A stretch of 64,000 nucleotides of DNA from Sordaria brevicollis (taxonomy: Eukaryota > Ascomycota > Sordariomycetes > Sordariales > Sordariaceae), in contig JAUTDP010000004.1 in NCBI GenBank assembly GCA_033439795.1, forward strand, positions 2,418,001-2,482,000, written 5' to 3'. Below the pieces are notes generated by a model, which was not told the DNA's origin, made no database searches, and saw nothing but the letters and a program-made list of their open reading frames with translations. This document shows positions 24,000-35,881 of this stretch, piece after piece. The position numbers were made by a program, and so were the translations under genes. Position 1 is the stretch's first letter. Each line of letters starts with the position of its first letter.

Positions 24000-26900
24000 A
24001 ATATAATTCTAAAAGGCGCCGGGGGCGCCTTAAAGGCTAAAAGGTATAATTAAGAATTCGAATAGTTTAAATTTTATTATAAACGTAATTAGTTATTCGT
24101 AATTTTCTTTAATATAAACCCGGTTGAAAGTAATAATAATATTTAATTTAGTAAAAATCTTAATACGGTAAATAGCGTCGAATATCTCTTTAATAAGCGG
24201 GAATGGGTAATAGGATTTGAAGGTAACGTTATTAATACTTCGGTAATTAATATAAATATAGATTCCTCCTCCCGGCTTTTTAATTAAAAATATAAGAATA
24301 GAGGCTTTTAATTACAATGGCCGGATGAATTTCTTTTTTAAATTATCGTCGATTTATTTTTTAATAATATTAAATTCTTTTGGGTTAAAAATATAATTAT
24401 AGGAAATAAGTAATATAGTATTAAGTTTAAATTCGAATTTAAAATTATAAAACCGGTTGGGGGGTAATATATTAACGTTTTTTTAGCGGAAATTACTCGT
24501 CTATTATTAATATTACCGAAATAGTTTTTATTAAATTTAAACGTCGGTTTTTAGGGGTTTATTTACCTTTTTGTAAAATTTAATAATATTTTTAAACGTA
24601 ATTTTATTAATATTAATATTATTAGCGGTAAAATAACGGTTAATAATCTCTTTGTAAATTTAGAAATTAAAAGTATCGTTTATAAATATAATTGAAATAG
24701 AGATTTTAACTACCTTAATAATTTCTTTATTTTTAATACCGTAGAATATATTAATTTAAATATAATAATTACTACTAAAGAACTTTTTATAATAAATTAC
24801 TTTATTATTTATAATATTTTTAACTATATTAACCGTAAAGTTATTACTAATTATATTCGGGGCTAAAGCGCCTTTTTCTTCCATTATTTTATCTTCGTCT
24901 ATTATACGTTAAATATCTTTCGCTATATTCGCTTTCATTATATAAATAATTTAAAATTTATATTTTTCGGCGAATTAATTAAATATAATTATTAAGAATT
25001 CTTTAATATTAATTAAATCGAAGGGTCCTTTAAAAATATAATAAAGGCGGATTAATATTCGATAATCGGGGAAAGAAATATATATTCTTCCAATTAAATA
25101 ATATAATACGGGGATTATACGTAATAAGGGAGGGGGGTAATAACGTATTATAATTATTAATATAAGAATTTAACCGCTAATAATTTTATTAATAAGGATT
25201 ATACCCGTTTTATTAACGATTTTCTATTTAAATTTATTAAAATATTAATAAACGGCGTATTTAACGATTATAAAAATAGAAATCCGGCGAACGGCCTCCG
25301 ATAATAAAGCGGGGGTATCCGGCTTTCCTTTATCGAAAACGTTTAAAACGGAGGGTTTTTAATATATTAATCGCGTTTTAAAGGAATTTTTGAAAATAAT
25401 AACGGAGGGTATACCACTAGGAGTAGTAATTAAAAGCGTATTAACGTTATATTTATGTAATAATAATACGTAATGTAAGTAGCGGGGTATTTTTAGGGGA
25501 AAGTAACCGTATTATTCGTAAACGGAATTAAAAATAAAGCGATCGTTAAATTAATTGATATTAGGGGCGTAGTAAATTAATTACGGGTATTCGAAAATAA
25601 TAGGGTTATCCTTTATAAAATTATAAATAAAAAGATCGATGAATTTATAATATATATTAATATTTATAATTAAACGATTAAAATATATAATATTCCCTTT
25701 CGTTTAATTATTAACGAAATATAAGAATTTAGGGAATTAGAATTTAAAAATTGGGAGATTATTATATAAAACGAAACGATAATTAATAAACCCTAGGGTA
25801 GTATAACCGCTATTAATAAGTATAGTATAATATATTTTACGCAATTTATAAAATAAATAAATAGAAAAATTTAATAAATTAGGGTATTTATAACGGTTAT
25901 TTATAAAAGATTTATTAATATTAATAATTTTAAATTTAATTATAGGGATACTCTTTAATTGTCTTCTTCTTTATTTATATTTAATAAACGTTAGCTTCTA
26001 ATTGCAATTTAAACGGGAGGTTATATATTTCCCTAACCGTTAATAAAACTATTCTTATTATTTATAATTAGGCCTACGAAGCCGTAAGGGTATATAAGGG
26101 TAAAATAGTAAATAAATTACTATTATAGTATAAAATAATTAAGAGCCGGAGTACTAAGAGCGGGAATATTTATAATATTAATATTATAATAATTATATTA
26201 ACTATATTTATATTAGCTTTAAGCGGGGCGCTATTACTAATTACTATTATTATTATTATTTTTCTCCTTCTCCTTTTTATCCTTTTTCTCTTTTTTCTCC
26301 TTCTTTTTCTCTTTATATAATTTATATTCGGGTACCTCCTTCTTAAATTAAATACGACCTTTATATTCGGCGGAAAAATAGCCTTTATAATTATAATAGG
26401 TATAGGTACCGGTCTTTATACGGTATTAAAATATATTATTATTAATTATATAGGAAATTTAAACGTCGGAGGCGGATATAGAATCGAAATTTATAGTAGT
26501 ACCGCCCTTATTAACGGTAAATTTAGGAGCGGAGCCGTTCGTATTATTAAAAATAGAATTAAAGCCGGTAGCGGGGTTATTAATATTAAATTTATAATAG
26601 GGGTTGGTAATTTTATTATATTAATCCTTTTATTCGAATTATTTAGCGAAATCGCGGGTTATTTCGAATTATTCGTCGAATTTATTATCCTTAAGTTAAG
26701 GGCGCTATAAAATAATAGCGTTATAAAAGCGTTCAATTAAGCGTTAACGGAAGTAATAAATCTTTATATTATTATTAAATTAGTAACGTTTAATAATAAT
26801 AACGAATTTATCTTCGAAATTAAATTATTTTATTTTATTTATTTTTAAATCCTCGAATTTATAACGAGCTTAAATTATAATATTAACGTTATTATATTTA

Positions 26901-28201
26901 TTAGCCATTTATTTAAATAAATCGAAGGTAATAAATTATTTAACCGGTTTATTAAATAGAATTTTAATAAATTCGGGCTCGATTACCTCTTAAAATTTAT
27001 TACGAAGGGAGCGGGAAATTAAAGAAAATTTAATATCCTCGGTTTTGAAAGCAAAGGGCTTATTTTTAAAAGCGAATAGGATATTAATACGCTATTAATA
27101 AAATTTAATAACTCTTTTAAGAATTTTACTAATATTATCGAAAATGGAGGAAACGACGATACGTAATACCGATTTATAGCCGTTACCGCCGTTATTTCCA
27201 ACCGGGTTATTAATAATTATATTATTAAATTCGGATTCGGAGTTATTAAAATTGGAATTAGAATTATTATCGTTATTATCGTCGGGTAAGGGTATAGACG
27301 CGGGGTTAATAGATTTGGATAAATGTTAGCGAAGGTCGTTAATTATCTTTTAATATTTAATTATTTCGCGCTTAATTACATTTTAAGAATTAATTTTAAA
27401 ATTAGAATAGCGCTTTTAAACGTCGAATAAATTTTATTAAAGGGTAATTAAACGAATTTAAAAATCGTTAACGATATTATTATATTAGGAAATTATATTA
27501 ATAAAGGCCTACTTATAAGCGTTATACTAAATTTATTATTTAACGATAGCGTCCGAAAATTAAAGGGTATAATTGATTTTAAAAATTGCGAAATTAGTAT
27601 TAAAAATTATATTAATTTAATCTTTATTTTGGATTAAAATGCGGAATTAATCGAAATTTTAACGTAATTAATTATTTTCGTCTTTAGATTATTAGAAGTC
27701 CTCTTTAATATTTTAAAGCTCGGCGGTAATAGAAATAACGTTAAATTATATAAAGTAGGCGAATACGTAAATAGCGGCCGGGAATATAGGGTAGTTACTT
27801 AAATTAAAAATTTAAGTAATAAAAACCGGGATAGTAATAAAATCGTTATTAAACGTATAAATAGCGTTAGTAAATTAGTTTTAGAATTTAATATTACGAA
27901 GGTCGATATTTCTAATTTCGGAAAATATAATAGCCGTAACGAAAGTATTAATAATTATAACGGGGATTAAATCGGATATTAATCGTTTAAATTAATATAT
28001 TTTAATAAATATAAAGGAAAAGAAAATACAAATAATTGTAGTAATAATATTCGTTTTAATAATTATTTAATTCGAATTAACTACGGGACCGTCGTTAGAG
28101 CGTTAGCCGCTAGGGAAATGAATTTTAATATTAATTAATATAATTAATAATTAATCTTCTTCGAAAGTTACGCGCGTAGCGTTAAAATAAGTATAATAAA
28201 T

Positions 28202-28487
28202 TATTAAGGGATAGCGTTAATACCGTTAAATATATAATAAAATATATATTATTATACGAAAGAAGGGAAGGGAGAAATATATACGGAGGATTGGATATAT
28301 AGGCGCGAGCTTATACCCTAATCCGTACGCACCTACGTAATATTATACGTGATTATAAGTAATTAAATTTAAATTATGTCGAGCTATAGTATGCGTACTA
28401 TAGTTGGGAATGGTCGCTAGGGATTTAGGCACCTATATAGGTAGTTAGTGCGTATACCGGGTATAGCACAGGTATAATCCTGTAACA
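28202..28487 (-). repeat. 5' LTR of the nested gypsy element (286 bp)
   Basis: Begins TATTAAGGG (plus strand) and ends CCTGTAACA, retaining the canonical CA end. The adjoining interior, read on the minus strand, starts ATTTATTATACTT, where a primer-binding site is expected. Confidence 0.9.
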
Positions 28488-28759
28488 TATATAAAGATTC
28501 TATAATCCCGGTATAATTTAATTAGAGGAGAGGAACTATAATAATTCTTAGGTATTAAAATAATCCGCGATTATAAGGCCCGTAAAATTTAATTATCTTA
28601 ATAGTTATATTTTTAAAAGATTTATAAATTCGTTAATAATAAACGCATTATTTAAATCCTAATAAATAATATCGAATTAATACCCTACGATTATAAAGCT
28701 ATTAGCCAATTTATTTATTAATATTAAATTAAAATCGGGTCTATATTTTACGCCGCCGT

Positions 28760-29130
28760 TATTACTAGATTAAATATTACTTTTATAACTAATCGATTTA
28801 CTAAATATAATTATAACCTAGGACTAAAATATTATAAAGCCGTAAATAAAATATTATATTACCTTTTTATTACTATAGATTTAACTTTATATTATAGAGG
28901 AAATATTAAATTTTAATTTATTTTTAACGTTTCCTTTACTAATAATTTTATCGACTATAGGAATTCCTAAGGATTTATAATAAAGTTATATAATGGACTT
29001 ATTTATTAGGGAGCCTTTAAATAGTTAATAGTAATTACCTCTATAACCGAAGTAGAATTTATAACCTTTTTTAACGTCGTTAAAAAAGAATTATATATTA
29101 TAAAGCTATTTAAAAATTTTATACTAAAAT
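28760..29130 (+). pseudogene. Relic of copia RNase H, downstream of the nested insertion
   Basis: The plus frame shows K-Y-Y-K-A-V-N-K-I-L-Y-Y-L, the damaged form of the copia HWKAVKRILRYLKGT block. Further on, T/A-E-V-E-F-I-T-F-F-N-V-V-K-E-E-L-Y matches the AEAEYIALSEAxKEALW block. This is the second half of the pol gene interrupted at 20802. Confidence 0.65.
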
Positions 29131-29514
29131 TCTCTAACCCTACCCTAATTCTCGAATATAATAATATTTAAATATTTAAAATCCTAAATATAGAAGTATT
29201 AAAATTGGTAATTAAATTCCGTTATATCGATATTTATTAATATTAATTAAAGTAGGAAGTATAGGTAAAGATAATTAAGGTATAATATTTCGAAATTTTA
29301 AAGATGCCTATAGACGGTATAATTAAAGTATTAACCGTAGAGAAATATTAGGAATTTAAGAAATTAATAGGGATAAATTCTATATAAAATAAGGAAGGTT
29401 ATTAGCGGGTAGAATACCTAAGGATTAAGGAAATAGATAAGGAGGAGTAATTGGTTTTGTATAAATAGTTTTAGATTTGTCTATTTTAGGAAATAGATTG
29501 CATTTGGGGAGGTG

Positions 29515-29702
29515 TGTTAAATTAGAGGGCAGACTCGATTAGTAGAAATAGGCTTACGTAAGGCGCCCCAGCCACTAAATTCTGGCTATAGACCTTCCTA
29601 ATAGTCTGGGCACCCCTAATTCGGGTTCTATAGAACTCTTTTAAATATACACATCAATTTTAACCCTTAATTACGATATCCACTTTGCTGTGCAATCTAA
29701 TA
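29515..29702 (+). repeat. Right LTR of the copia-type element (188 bp)
   Basis: Starts TGTTAAATT and ends AATCTAATA. Compared with the left LTR, I count roughly twenty differences and see only C/T or G/A changes. Most of the T/A states are in this copy. Confidence 0.92.
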
Positions 29703-29707
29703 GGAGC
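29703..29707. repeat. Target-site duplication GGAGC, right copy
   Basis: Directly follows the right LTR and equals 16389-16393. Confidence 0.9.
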
Positions 29708-30262
29708 TTAGGTAATATACAGTACCCTAAACTTTACCCCACACCACCTTTAGGCAAGCAAGACGCAACGTCAATCGTCTGCAGTGACACTCGAGTCCAG
29801 CCACACGTGTGGACGGTAACTGGCAAGTACAAGTCGGTCAAGGTAAAAGACGGCTCTTCGTTGACAGATGTCGGAGTTCAAAGTTGAATGCCTCTAGCTG
29901 TCGAGGAGGTGGAAAATGGTTGTTCGGTGGAAGTAGAGAGCTGGTGAAAGACACTGTATTTTATGACGCCACAGCTAGCTTTCAGCCCTACGGCAGCGGG
30001 TGAAGTGACGATCAGCACCAGGGTCCCTTATCTTATCATCCTTATCTTATCGCAGCTTTCCCGTCTGGTCCCTTCACTTCCCCTTTTGATCCAAGACACT
30101 CTTCACTTGTACTATTACTTTAACATGTGTAAACAGCAAATTGTTACATCGGAGAGAATCATACATCATTACATACGCACACTTGACCAATCCTTCCTCG
30201 CCTACCTGTACCGCTATAGAACCTATCCTTCCTTTCTTGCCATCGACCACTCAGCATATCTA
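29708..30262. other. Intergenic region right of the retrotransposon
   Basis: Normal base composition resumes abruptly at the LTR edge. Before the insertion this DNA lay directly upstream of the PI31 promoter. It also holds the 3' flank of the minus-strand gene ending at 30263. No coding sequence was recognised. Confidence 0.45.
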
Positions 30263-31554
30263 CTATTGACGGTACTGCCGTGGGTGGTAATGTTGTTGGT
30301 GATGGTGGTTATAATACCCAATAGGCCAGTTTTGATCCACGATGTCCGCCCGGATGTACAAAGCCGACGAGTTCAAAGCATACTTTGAGTCTTCCGGGTG
30401 CCGGTCCAAGCAGAACTTTTTGTAGCCGGGGAAGGCAGTGCTTAGTGGTCGCTCGTGTGGTGGGATTGGGAGTATAGGCTGCTGTTGCTGGTGATGCAAG
30501 TTTTGCTGTTCATGGTGATGTTGATGGTGGTGTTGATGGTTCCTGCTGTTTAGGGTATACGTTAGCTTCACACCAACCTCAAGGCACAGAAAGAAGAAAG
30601 AGGCAAAACTCACAACCCATCACCACCCCCTCCACCTCCCTGCCCATGATGCCCGTGTCCACCACTCGACCCCCTCCTTCCACTTCCACTTCCCGCCCCC
30701 TGTCCCCTTCCATCACCACCGCCCCCAGCAAACCTACACCCTTCATCATGCCACGCATCCGTAACCTGATCCCTCCAAAGAATCGCCGCCGGCTGTTTAG
30801 TGCCATCAATCCTAATCTGCATGATCGGAATCATCTGATTGGGAGCAATCCAAAGCATCTGATGGCGATCAATACCCTCGATATCCCTTTCCTCATTTGG
30901 GGTATCGCTATCGAACACGGCCACGAAAACACTTTCATCGTGGAAAAAGTCCGACCGGCTGACGAGGTACCGCTTCTCGTCGTCCGAGTAGTTGGGCGTG
31001 TCGTGGAAGACGAGATGGACTTGTGACACACCAGGCATGGAAGGGATGGGGAAGCCCCAGCCTGGGTAAGGGGCGATGTCACCGTCAGGACCCGGGGTGG
31101 GGTTGCGACTGCCACCGTTACCGTAGGCGTTGACGTTGCCATAGGATGGGTTGAGGTTGAGTTGTGGAGAGGTCAGAAAGTGGACGAGGTCGAAAGCGAT
31201 TTCGTGCCGGAGCATGGCCCGCTTGTCGTGGTCACGCCGGAGGGTGGAGGTGGTGGTGGGTGAGGAAGGGTCGGTAGGCGAGACGTCCCAGAAGGAACCG
31301 AGCTTGTAGCAGACTATTTCGATGACGCCCCATGTGGAGAGTGGTGGGAGGCGAGGAAGGATGCGGGCAATTTTGCGTGAGATGGAGTACTCTTGAAGCA
31401 AGGGGGAGTGTTGGATCTTGAGAAACTCGTTGTAGACAACGATGGACCGGTCCTCGCTGGAGAGGGAGCTGGACCTATGTTCGATGGGGCGTTAGTGCCA
31501 TTGGGTTTTGAGAGGATAAGTTAGGACTTACGAGTCTTCGCTGTCGCTGGACAT
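30263..31554 (-). CDS. Hypothetical protein with Gly-rich and His/Gln-rich C terminus, 3 exons
   Basis: Exons 31554-31532, 31474-30614 and 30542-30263 give about 387 aa. Donors are GTAAGT and GTGAGT, and intron 1 has a CTAAC branch point. The first exon encodes only seven and two-thirds codons (MSSDSED and part of a Ser). The last acceptor is a tandem CAGCAG, so use of 30545 would add one residue. The central part (~residues 8-265) is a folded-looking domain rich in aromatic residues, with a WDVSP segment, an LHHEIAFDLVHFL-like helix and an FHDESVFVAVFD strand; I do not recognise the family. A Gly/Ser/His-rich linker then leads to an His/Gln-rich stretch and a short conserved-looking end (YKKFCLDRHPED). 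No signal peptide or membrane segment. It resembles nuclear or cytosolic fungal orphans in layout only. Confidence 0.65.
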
Positions 31555-32875
31555 GATGATGGACGCTTTTTGGAGTGTCGTCGAAAAATGTGAGTAGCGG
31601 ATGATGAGGCTCTCGATACGAAATGAGATAAAACGGCTGCTGATTGGTAGAAAGGAAGAAATGCCGACAAACAGACTCGGCTAACAAACAGAAAACTGGC
31701 AGAGTGTCCAAACGAGGGTTCCCACGAGTAAAGACCAACGAGAATGGCAGCTAGTACTGCAACTTCTACTGGTCATGTACTGGGTAGACTCGTGATTACG
31801 GCGTCTCATCCCGCCTGTATTTATACTTTTTACCAACTCGAGACTCCCATGAACGAATGGCCCGGAGCCAAAGCCAGGGATCTCGATTCAAAATGATACC
31901 CCATGAACCCTGTTTATGAACCTCGTCTTCAATGTCGAGTCTGACAAACGGATCTAGACCTGACTGACTTTGAAGACCCAGGGGTTAAATCACCGGTCTT
32001 CGCGGCTTTCCTAGGGAGTCCTTCTTCTCTGCGCCCATATCCTCGTCTTCACCCCCCGTATCAACAGCCTTCTTCGAGCCGCTATCCCAAGCCATGGCTG
32101 CCGGCATATTCAACGGGTCATCAGTCGTTTTCCTCCTCTTGTCCCACCATCGTAGTCATGGTCACCAAAACCTGTCATATCATCACCCACGGCGTTCCCT
32201 TTTCTTCTCTCGAGGACCCTTGGAACCCTTGGCATTAAACCCAAAAGCCCCCCAACTGCTGCAAAGTCCCACAATCCAGTACCGAAGGTGCATCTGTCGG
32301 TACCCGTGTAACCGTCACACGAAGGGAGAAAGGGATAACAGGAGAGGAGGGAGAGACCGTGTGTGTGTTGTCATACGGCGTTGACTATTTTTCCCGTTCC
32401 TGTGAGTAATGTGTCGTTTGTTGTCGAGGGGCGTGTGTCTGTGTGTGCAACGAACGTTGCCTGTGTGACCATGTAAATGTCCCTAACCATCTACCCCCCA
32501 AAACCCAATTCGGTAACCTATTAAAGACGGTTCTCTTGAGAGTACAACCTCCAGCCATGCAGGTAATGTGTCCAGTGGTCCGCATACAAATTGGTCGTAC
32601 ATGTTTGACACATGCATATGTAGACGGGAAGTGGTGATCCATGGGGGACAGCTACCCTCTGGCTGACCCGTCATTACCCTCCTTCGGCCAATTTGTAGTA
32701 TGCTGGTGGTTCCAGAAGGCTTGGTAACCGTCGTGGGTGGCCTTGTGTGCTTCTCTCACCGTGGTCTCTCACCTTGCCTGTCTGCCTACCTGCCTGCCGG
32801 GACTTGGGTAATACGAAGGCCCATACGGGTCATGACACATTCTGAATCCCCTCCCTCCTCTTGGTTTTTCCTCTT
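31555..32875. other. Intergenic region between two minus-strand hypothetical genes
   Basis: About 1.3 kb. It includes the promoter of the gene starting at 31554 and the 3' region of the gene ending at 32876. A 96-codon plus-strand frame at 32094-32384 lacks recognisable content. T-G rich runs occur at 32360-32460. No RNA gene seen. Confidence 0.4.
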
Positions 32876-34856
32876 TCAGACATTTGTTGGCTCATTCGGA
32901 CAAGGTCGGTCTGTTGTCTCAAGACCGTTGTGTTCACCTTGCCGCTCGGCTGCTTTGAGCTGTCGGGCCTTGATGCCTGGAAGGGTCTCAAGGACGTATA
33001 TGGTGTCTGGGTCAATGAGATGGAGGTCATCGTCATAGTCAAGACCACGGATGAGGAAACAGTCGTTCTGATGGAATGAAATCATCAGCAACGGAGTAAA
33101 GAGCCTGGGCGGAGATGAGAAGAGATTGACATACCCAATCGGACCACGACTTGTCGAAGCTCTGACACAAAGCCGTGTCCTCCAGCCTGCGTCGATTAAA
33201 TACGAGATTGCCACCCCGGTGATTCCACTTGTAATGCTCCGGTGTGTACCTCTCCTCTCCGTTCGAATCATCTTCTGAGTCTCCATCTTCTCCAACAGCC
33301 ACTGGGCAGTCGCACGGATGGCAAAGTCCAGGGAGTTCATATCCACAAAAACAGTATTCCTGCAGGTCGTCGGTCTGGTAGAAGGTGTGGAAGATGTGGG
33401 TGAGGTTGGAGACCCGGTACTTCTGGTCTCGTTTTGACTCTAACATGCAGACGAGATCCCAGGATTGACTTTGTGGGTCGAGTTTTGCATGCTCGAGGAG
33501 TCTTGATACAATCACCTTGTCTTCGATGTTGCAAAAGTCGTAATTCCCGTACTTGGCAAAGAAGAACCACTCTTTCGGTTCCGGAATAGGACAGTAAGCC
33601 TTCAGGGCAAGATACGATGTTAGAAGCTGGTCATGCTGAAGGTACGTAGTTAGCTAACGAGGAGAGCGACCAAACTGAGACATGGCAACATAACGAGGGT
33701 CTTTACCTTTCCATATGCCTTTTGTTTTGGACGGACAGCATTAGCATTCGCATTCAACTAGTCATGAGCTTTGAGCCACAATACATACCTCTGACAGGTC
33801 CTGGGTATCTCGTCGCTGCAGAAACTCGTTTTGGAAATCCCACGAGTTGCTTGCAGGCACTGCCACTCTTTGTGTCTTGCGAGTCCAGTTCTTATTGAAC
33901 ACCTCGAGACTTTCCAAGTGAGCAAAGTCTCCTTCGGTCCCTGGCTCCTGGTCAACACCCCAAAGAGCCTCCTCGCATAGCCACATGCGACACAGAGTCC
34001 AAACGTCCCAGACGTCTGAGGCATCAAAGACAGCGCGAAGGTCCCTTTCCAGCTCAGTTGAGTTAACTGTTGGGGAATCCGTGTGAGATTCTCCTGATGC
34101 TGTTGGAGGCGCAATGGCGGGCAAAGCTTCATCCCACCATTCTTCATAGAACGGATGCTCGAACAGGTTTTGTTTCTCATCCATGTAAAACCCTGCTTTG
34201 GCAGCCGCAAAGTGTACGCCTGGCCAGCGAAGGCATGGGCGGTATCTGTCTGCCACTTGGCGAGCCATCAGCCTCCAACCTGGAATATCGTCCGGATGGG
34301 GAGCGACAGCAAACTCGGCTATTTCTTGACTGAGTTTCCTCGGGTCTGCCATCATTCTTGAGAATAGGTCCTGGTTCATGTCATCGTTAAGCATCCGCAC
34401 GACTCTTTCCCCGCGTTTGTCGCCAGGAAACTTCCCATGATGAGGTACGCTGAGTTTTTCAGCAAACTTGGAAACCACGTCGGGGCCAGAATCGGCAATA
34501 GTAAACCCCTGATGATCATCATGGTCGACGTAGTCAAGCAAATGAGCCAGGACGTTGCGGAGAACCGCATCGGCCCATGACCACCTGAGAAACAGGAGAC
34601 GGCTGATTTCATCAATCTCTTGTTCGTTGTCTTTGGACAAGTCAATGTAGGGGCTGGGAGTGAGCAGGACGGCCTGGATGAGGTAGCGGTCCAGGTCGGA
34701 GAGGCGCACAAAGACGGTGTGGGTGAAACGCTGGCGGATCTCGGAGAATGAGTCAAGACATGAGATCTCACGGTGGACGTTCTGGATGAGACTCGTGATG
34801 TTGGGCGTGCTCAGTCGGAGCTGCCGGTGGAGGGTTTTGGCGGTTGTCTCCTCCAT
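32876..34856 (-). CDS. Hypothetical protein of unknown family, 4 exons with a 12-nt micro-exon
   Basis: Exons 34856-33789, 33718-33707, 33635-33135 and 33067-32876 give 590 aa, all in phase 0. Intron donors are GTATGT, GTAAAG and GTATGT. The 12-nt exon codes AYGK. Without it the frame would also stay open, but no direct splice is as well supported. The N-terminal ~330 residues are mostly helical, with frequent Leu/Arg/Trp. A Cys-rich patch (C-F-C-G-Y-E-L-P-G-L-C-x-P-C-D-C) lies in exon 3 and could bind metal; this is inference. An acidic stretch (GEDGDSEDDSNGEE) follows. No signal peptide or membrane helix. I do not recognise the family and assign no function. It is transcribed in the same direction as the other orphan at 31554 and away from the HET gene. 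Confidence 0.68.
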
Positions 34857-35881
34857 GTTTGTATTTTATTTTTGTGCGGGAGATTTGATCATATGAGCAA
34901 AGCGGAGTTTTCAGTTTTCATCAAAGAAGAAGGAAGGAGCGTGGTCGAGTTCAATGTACAGCAAGATGCTCCTTCCAAGGAGAAAACGAAATACCTTCAG
35001 TTCTAATTGGGCATCATTATGTTACTGGAGGAAGTCACGGCCCAATGAACCTCCTGCGTCACACAGGCTGTCAGCACGCGGCAGGCAATCTGCAGCACCT
35101 TGCCGTCAGCGTCAATGTCAGATGTACATCGGCGGCAGGCAATCGGAGTACGTCCTGCCGAGGGAAGCTGACTGGTGCTTAGTCTTGTCTTTGCCTTCTG
35201 CAAACGATTTTCCTCTTTCTACCTACACCACACATGATGTTGCCCCAACCGCCTCGCTCTCATTCGATCAATTGTCTCTTACGAAATAACTCACTTTGAG
35301 GATCATCGCTTTCTGCACCATTCGTGACTATTGTGTCTCGCTTCGTTCATTTGGTTCGCCGTTTCCAACTTTTGCGGATTTCCTAGCGTTAGACCCAGAG
35401 ACGAGCGTGTCAGTCAAGTGCTAATACACAAACTCAGAATATACAACAGCCCCAACTCTCACAATGAACTATCTTCATTGGGTCATTTGGAGAATCGATT
35501 GGAGGACTTATACCTTCCGTGTAAGAGGGTAAGGTTAGTTGCCGGGATCTGACAGCATAAGCGCCTGACAGCGGCAAAGTCTGGAGAACCCCTAAGCGCC
35601 CGATAACATGGCACGCTGCCAGGGGGAGGCACGGTAGTCTTGCTCTTGGCTCAACACGATGAACATTCAGCCTTATGTTGACAGTACTGAATTCATAAAG
35701 CGATGGAGTTGGCGATCTTGTCTCGAGCTACGAGATGGAGAGAACAAGGACTGGTGAAGTGTACGGCTTCGTCCATATAGACACTTCGCCTTCACCACTT
35801 TCTATGACCCCTATCATGGTTTTGGTATGTCATTCTCAACAAATCAATTCGGATCTTGCTGGCACTCCAAATTGAACCACC
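34857..35881. promoter_or_regulatory. Divergent intergenic region between the 590-aa orphan and the HET gene
   Basis: About 1 kb between two divergent starts, so it contains both promoters. No clear TATA box or repeat is seen. Short plus-strand frames here are not supported. Confidence 0.4.

Larger units (their letters stand above)
20803..28487 (-). mobile_element. Nested RIP-damaged Ty3/gypsy-type LTR retrotransposon (inverted)
   Basis: 7685 bp with 286-bp LTRs and TATAT target duplications (20798-20802 and 28488-28492). Orientation is minus. A purine tract (AAAGGGGGATAA on the minus strand) sits directly inside the left LTR, a gag-like Cys/His-rich relic lies at the right (26.3-26.4 kb), reverse transcriptase is at about 24 kb and integrase at about 22.4 kb, so RT precedes integrase as in gypsy. 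It inserted into the copia reverse transcriptase gene. Nearly all former codons carry TAA/TAG damage. Confidence 0.88.
16394..29702 (+). mobile_element. RIP-damaged Ty1/copia-type LTR retrotransposon, split by a nested gypsy element
   Basis: Bounded by 188-bp LTRs and a 5-bp duplication. Without the nested insert (20803-28487 plus one TATAT) it is about 5.6 kb, a normal copia length. Reading plus-strand frames while treating TAA/TAG as damaged CAA, CAG or TGG gives, in order: a gag region, a CCHC zinc knuckle (17784-17825), integrase (~18.8-19.56 kb), reverse transcriptase (~20.0-20.8 kb) and, after the insert, RNase H (~28.76-29.13 kb). This gag-IN-RT-RH order defines copia. A purine-rich tract (TTTGGGGAGGTG) precedes the right LTR. 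The element cannot code for anything now. Confidence 0.88.
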
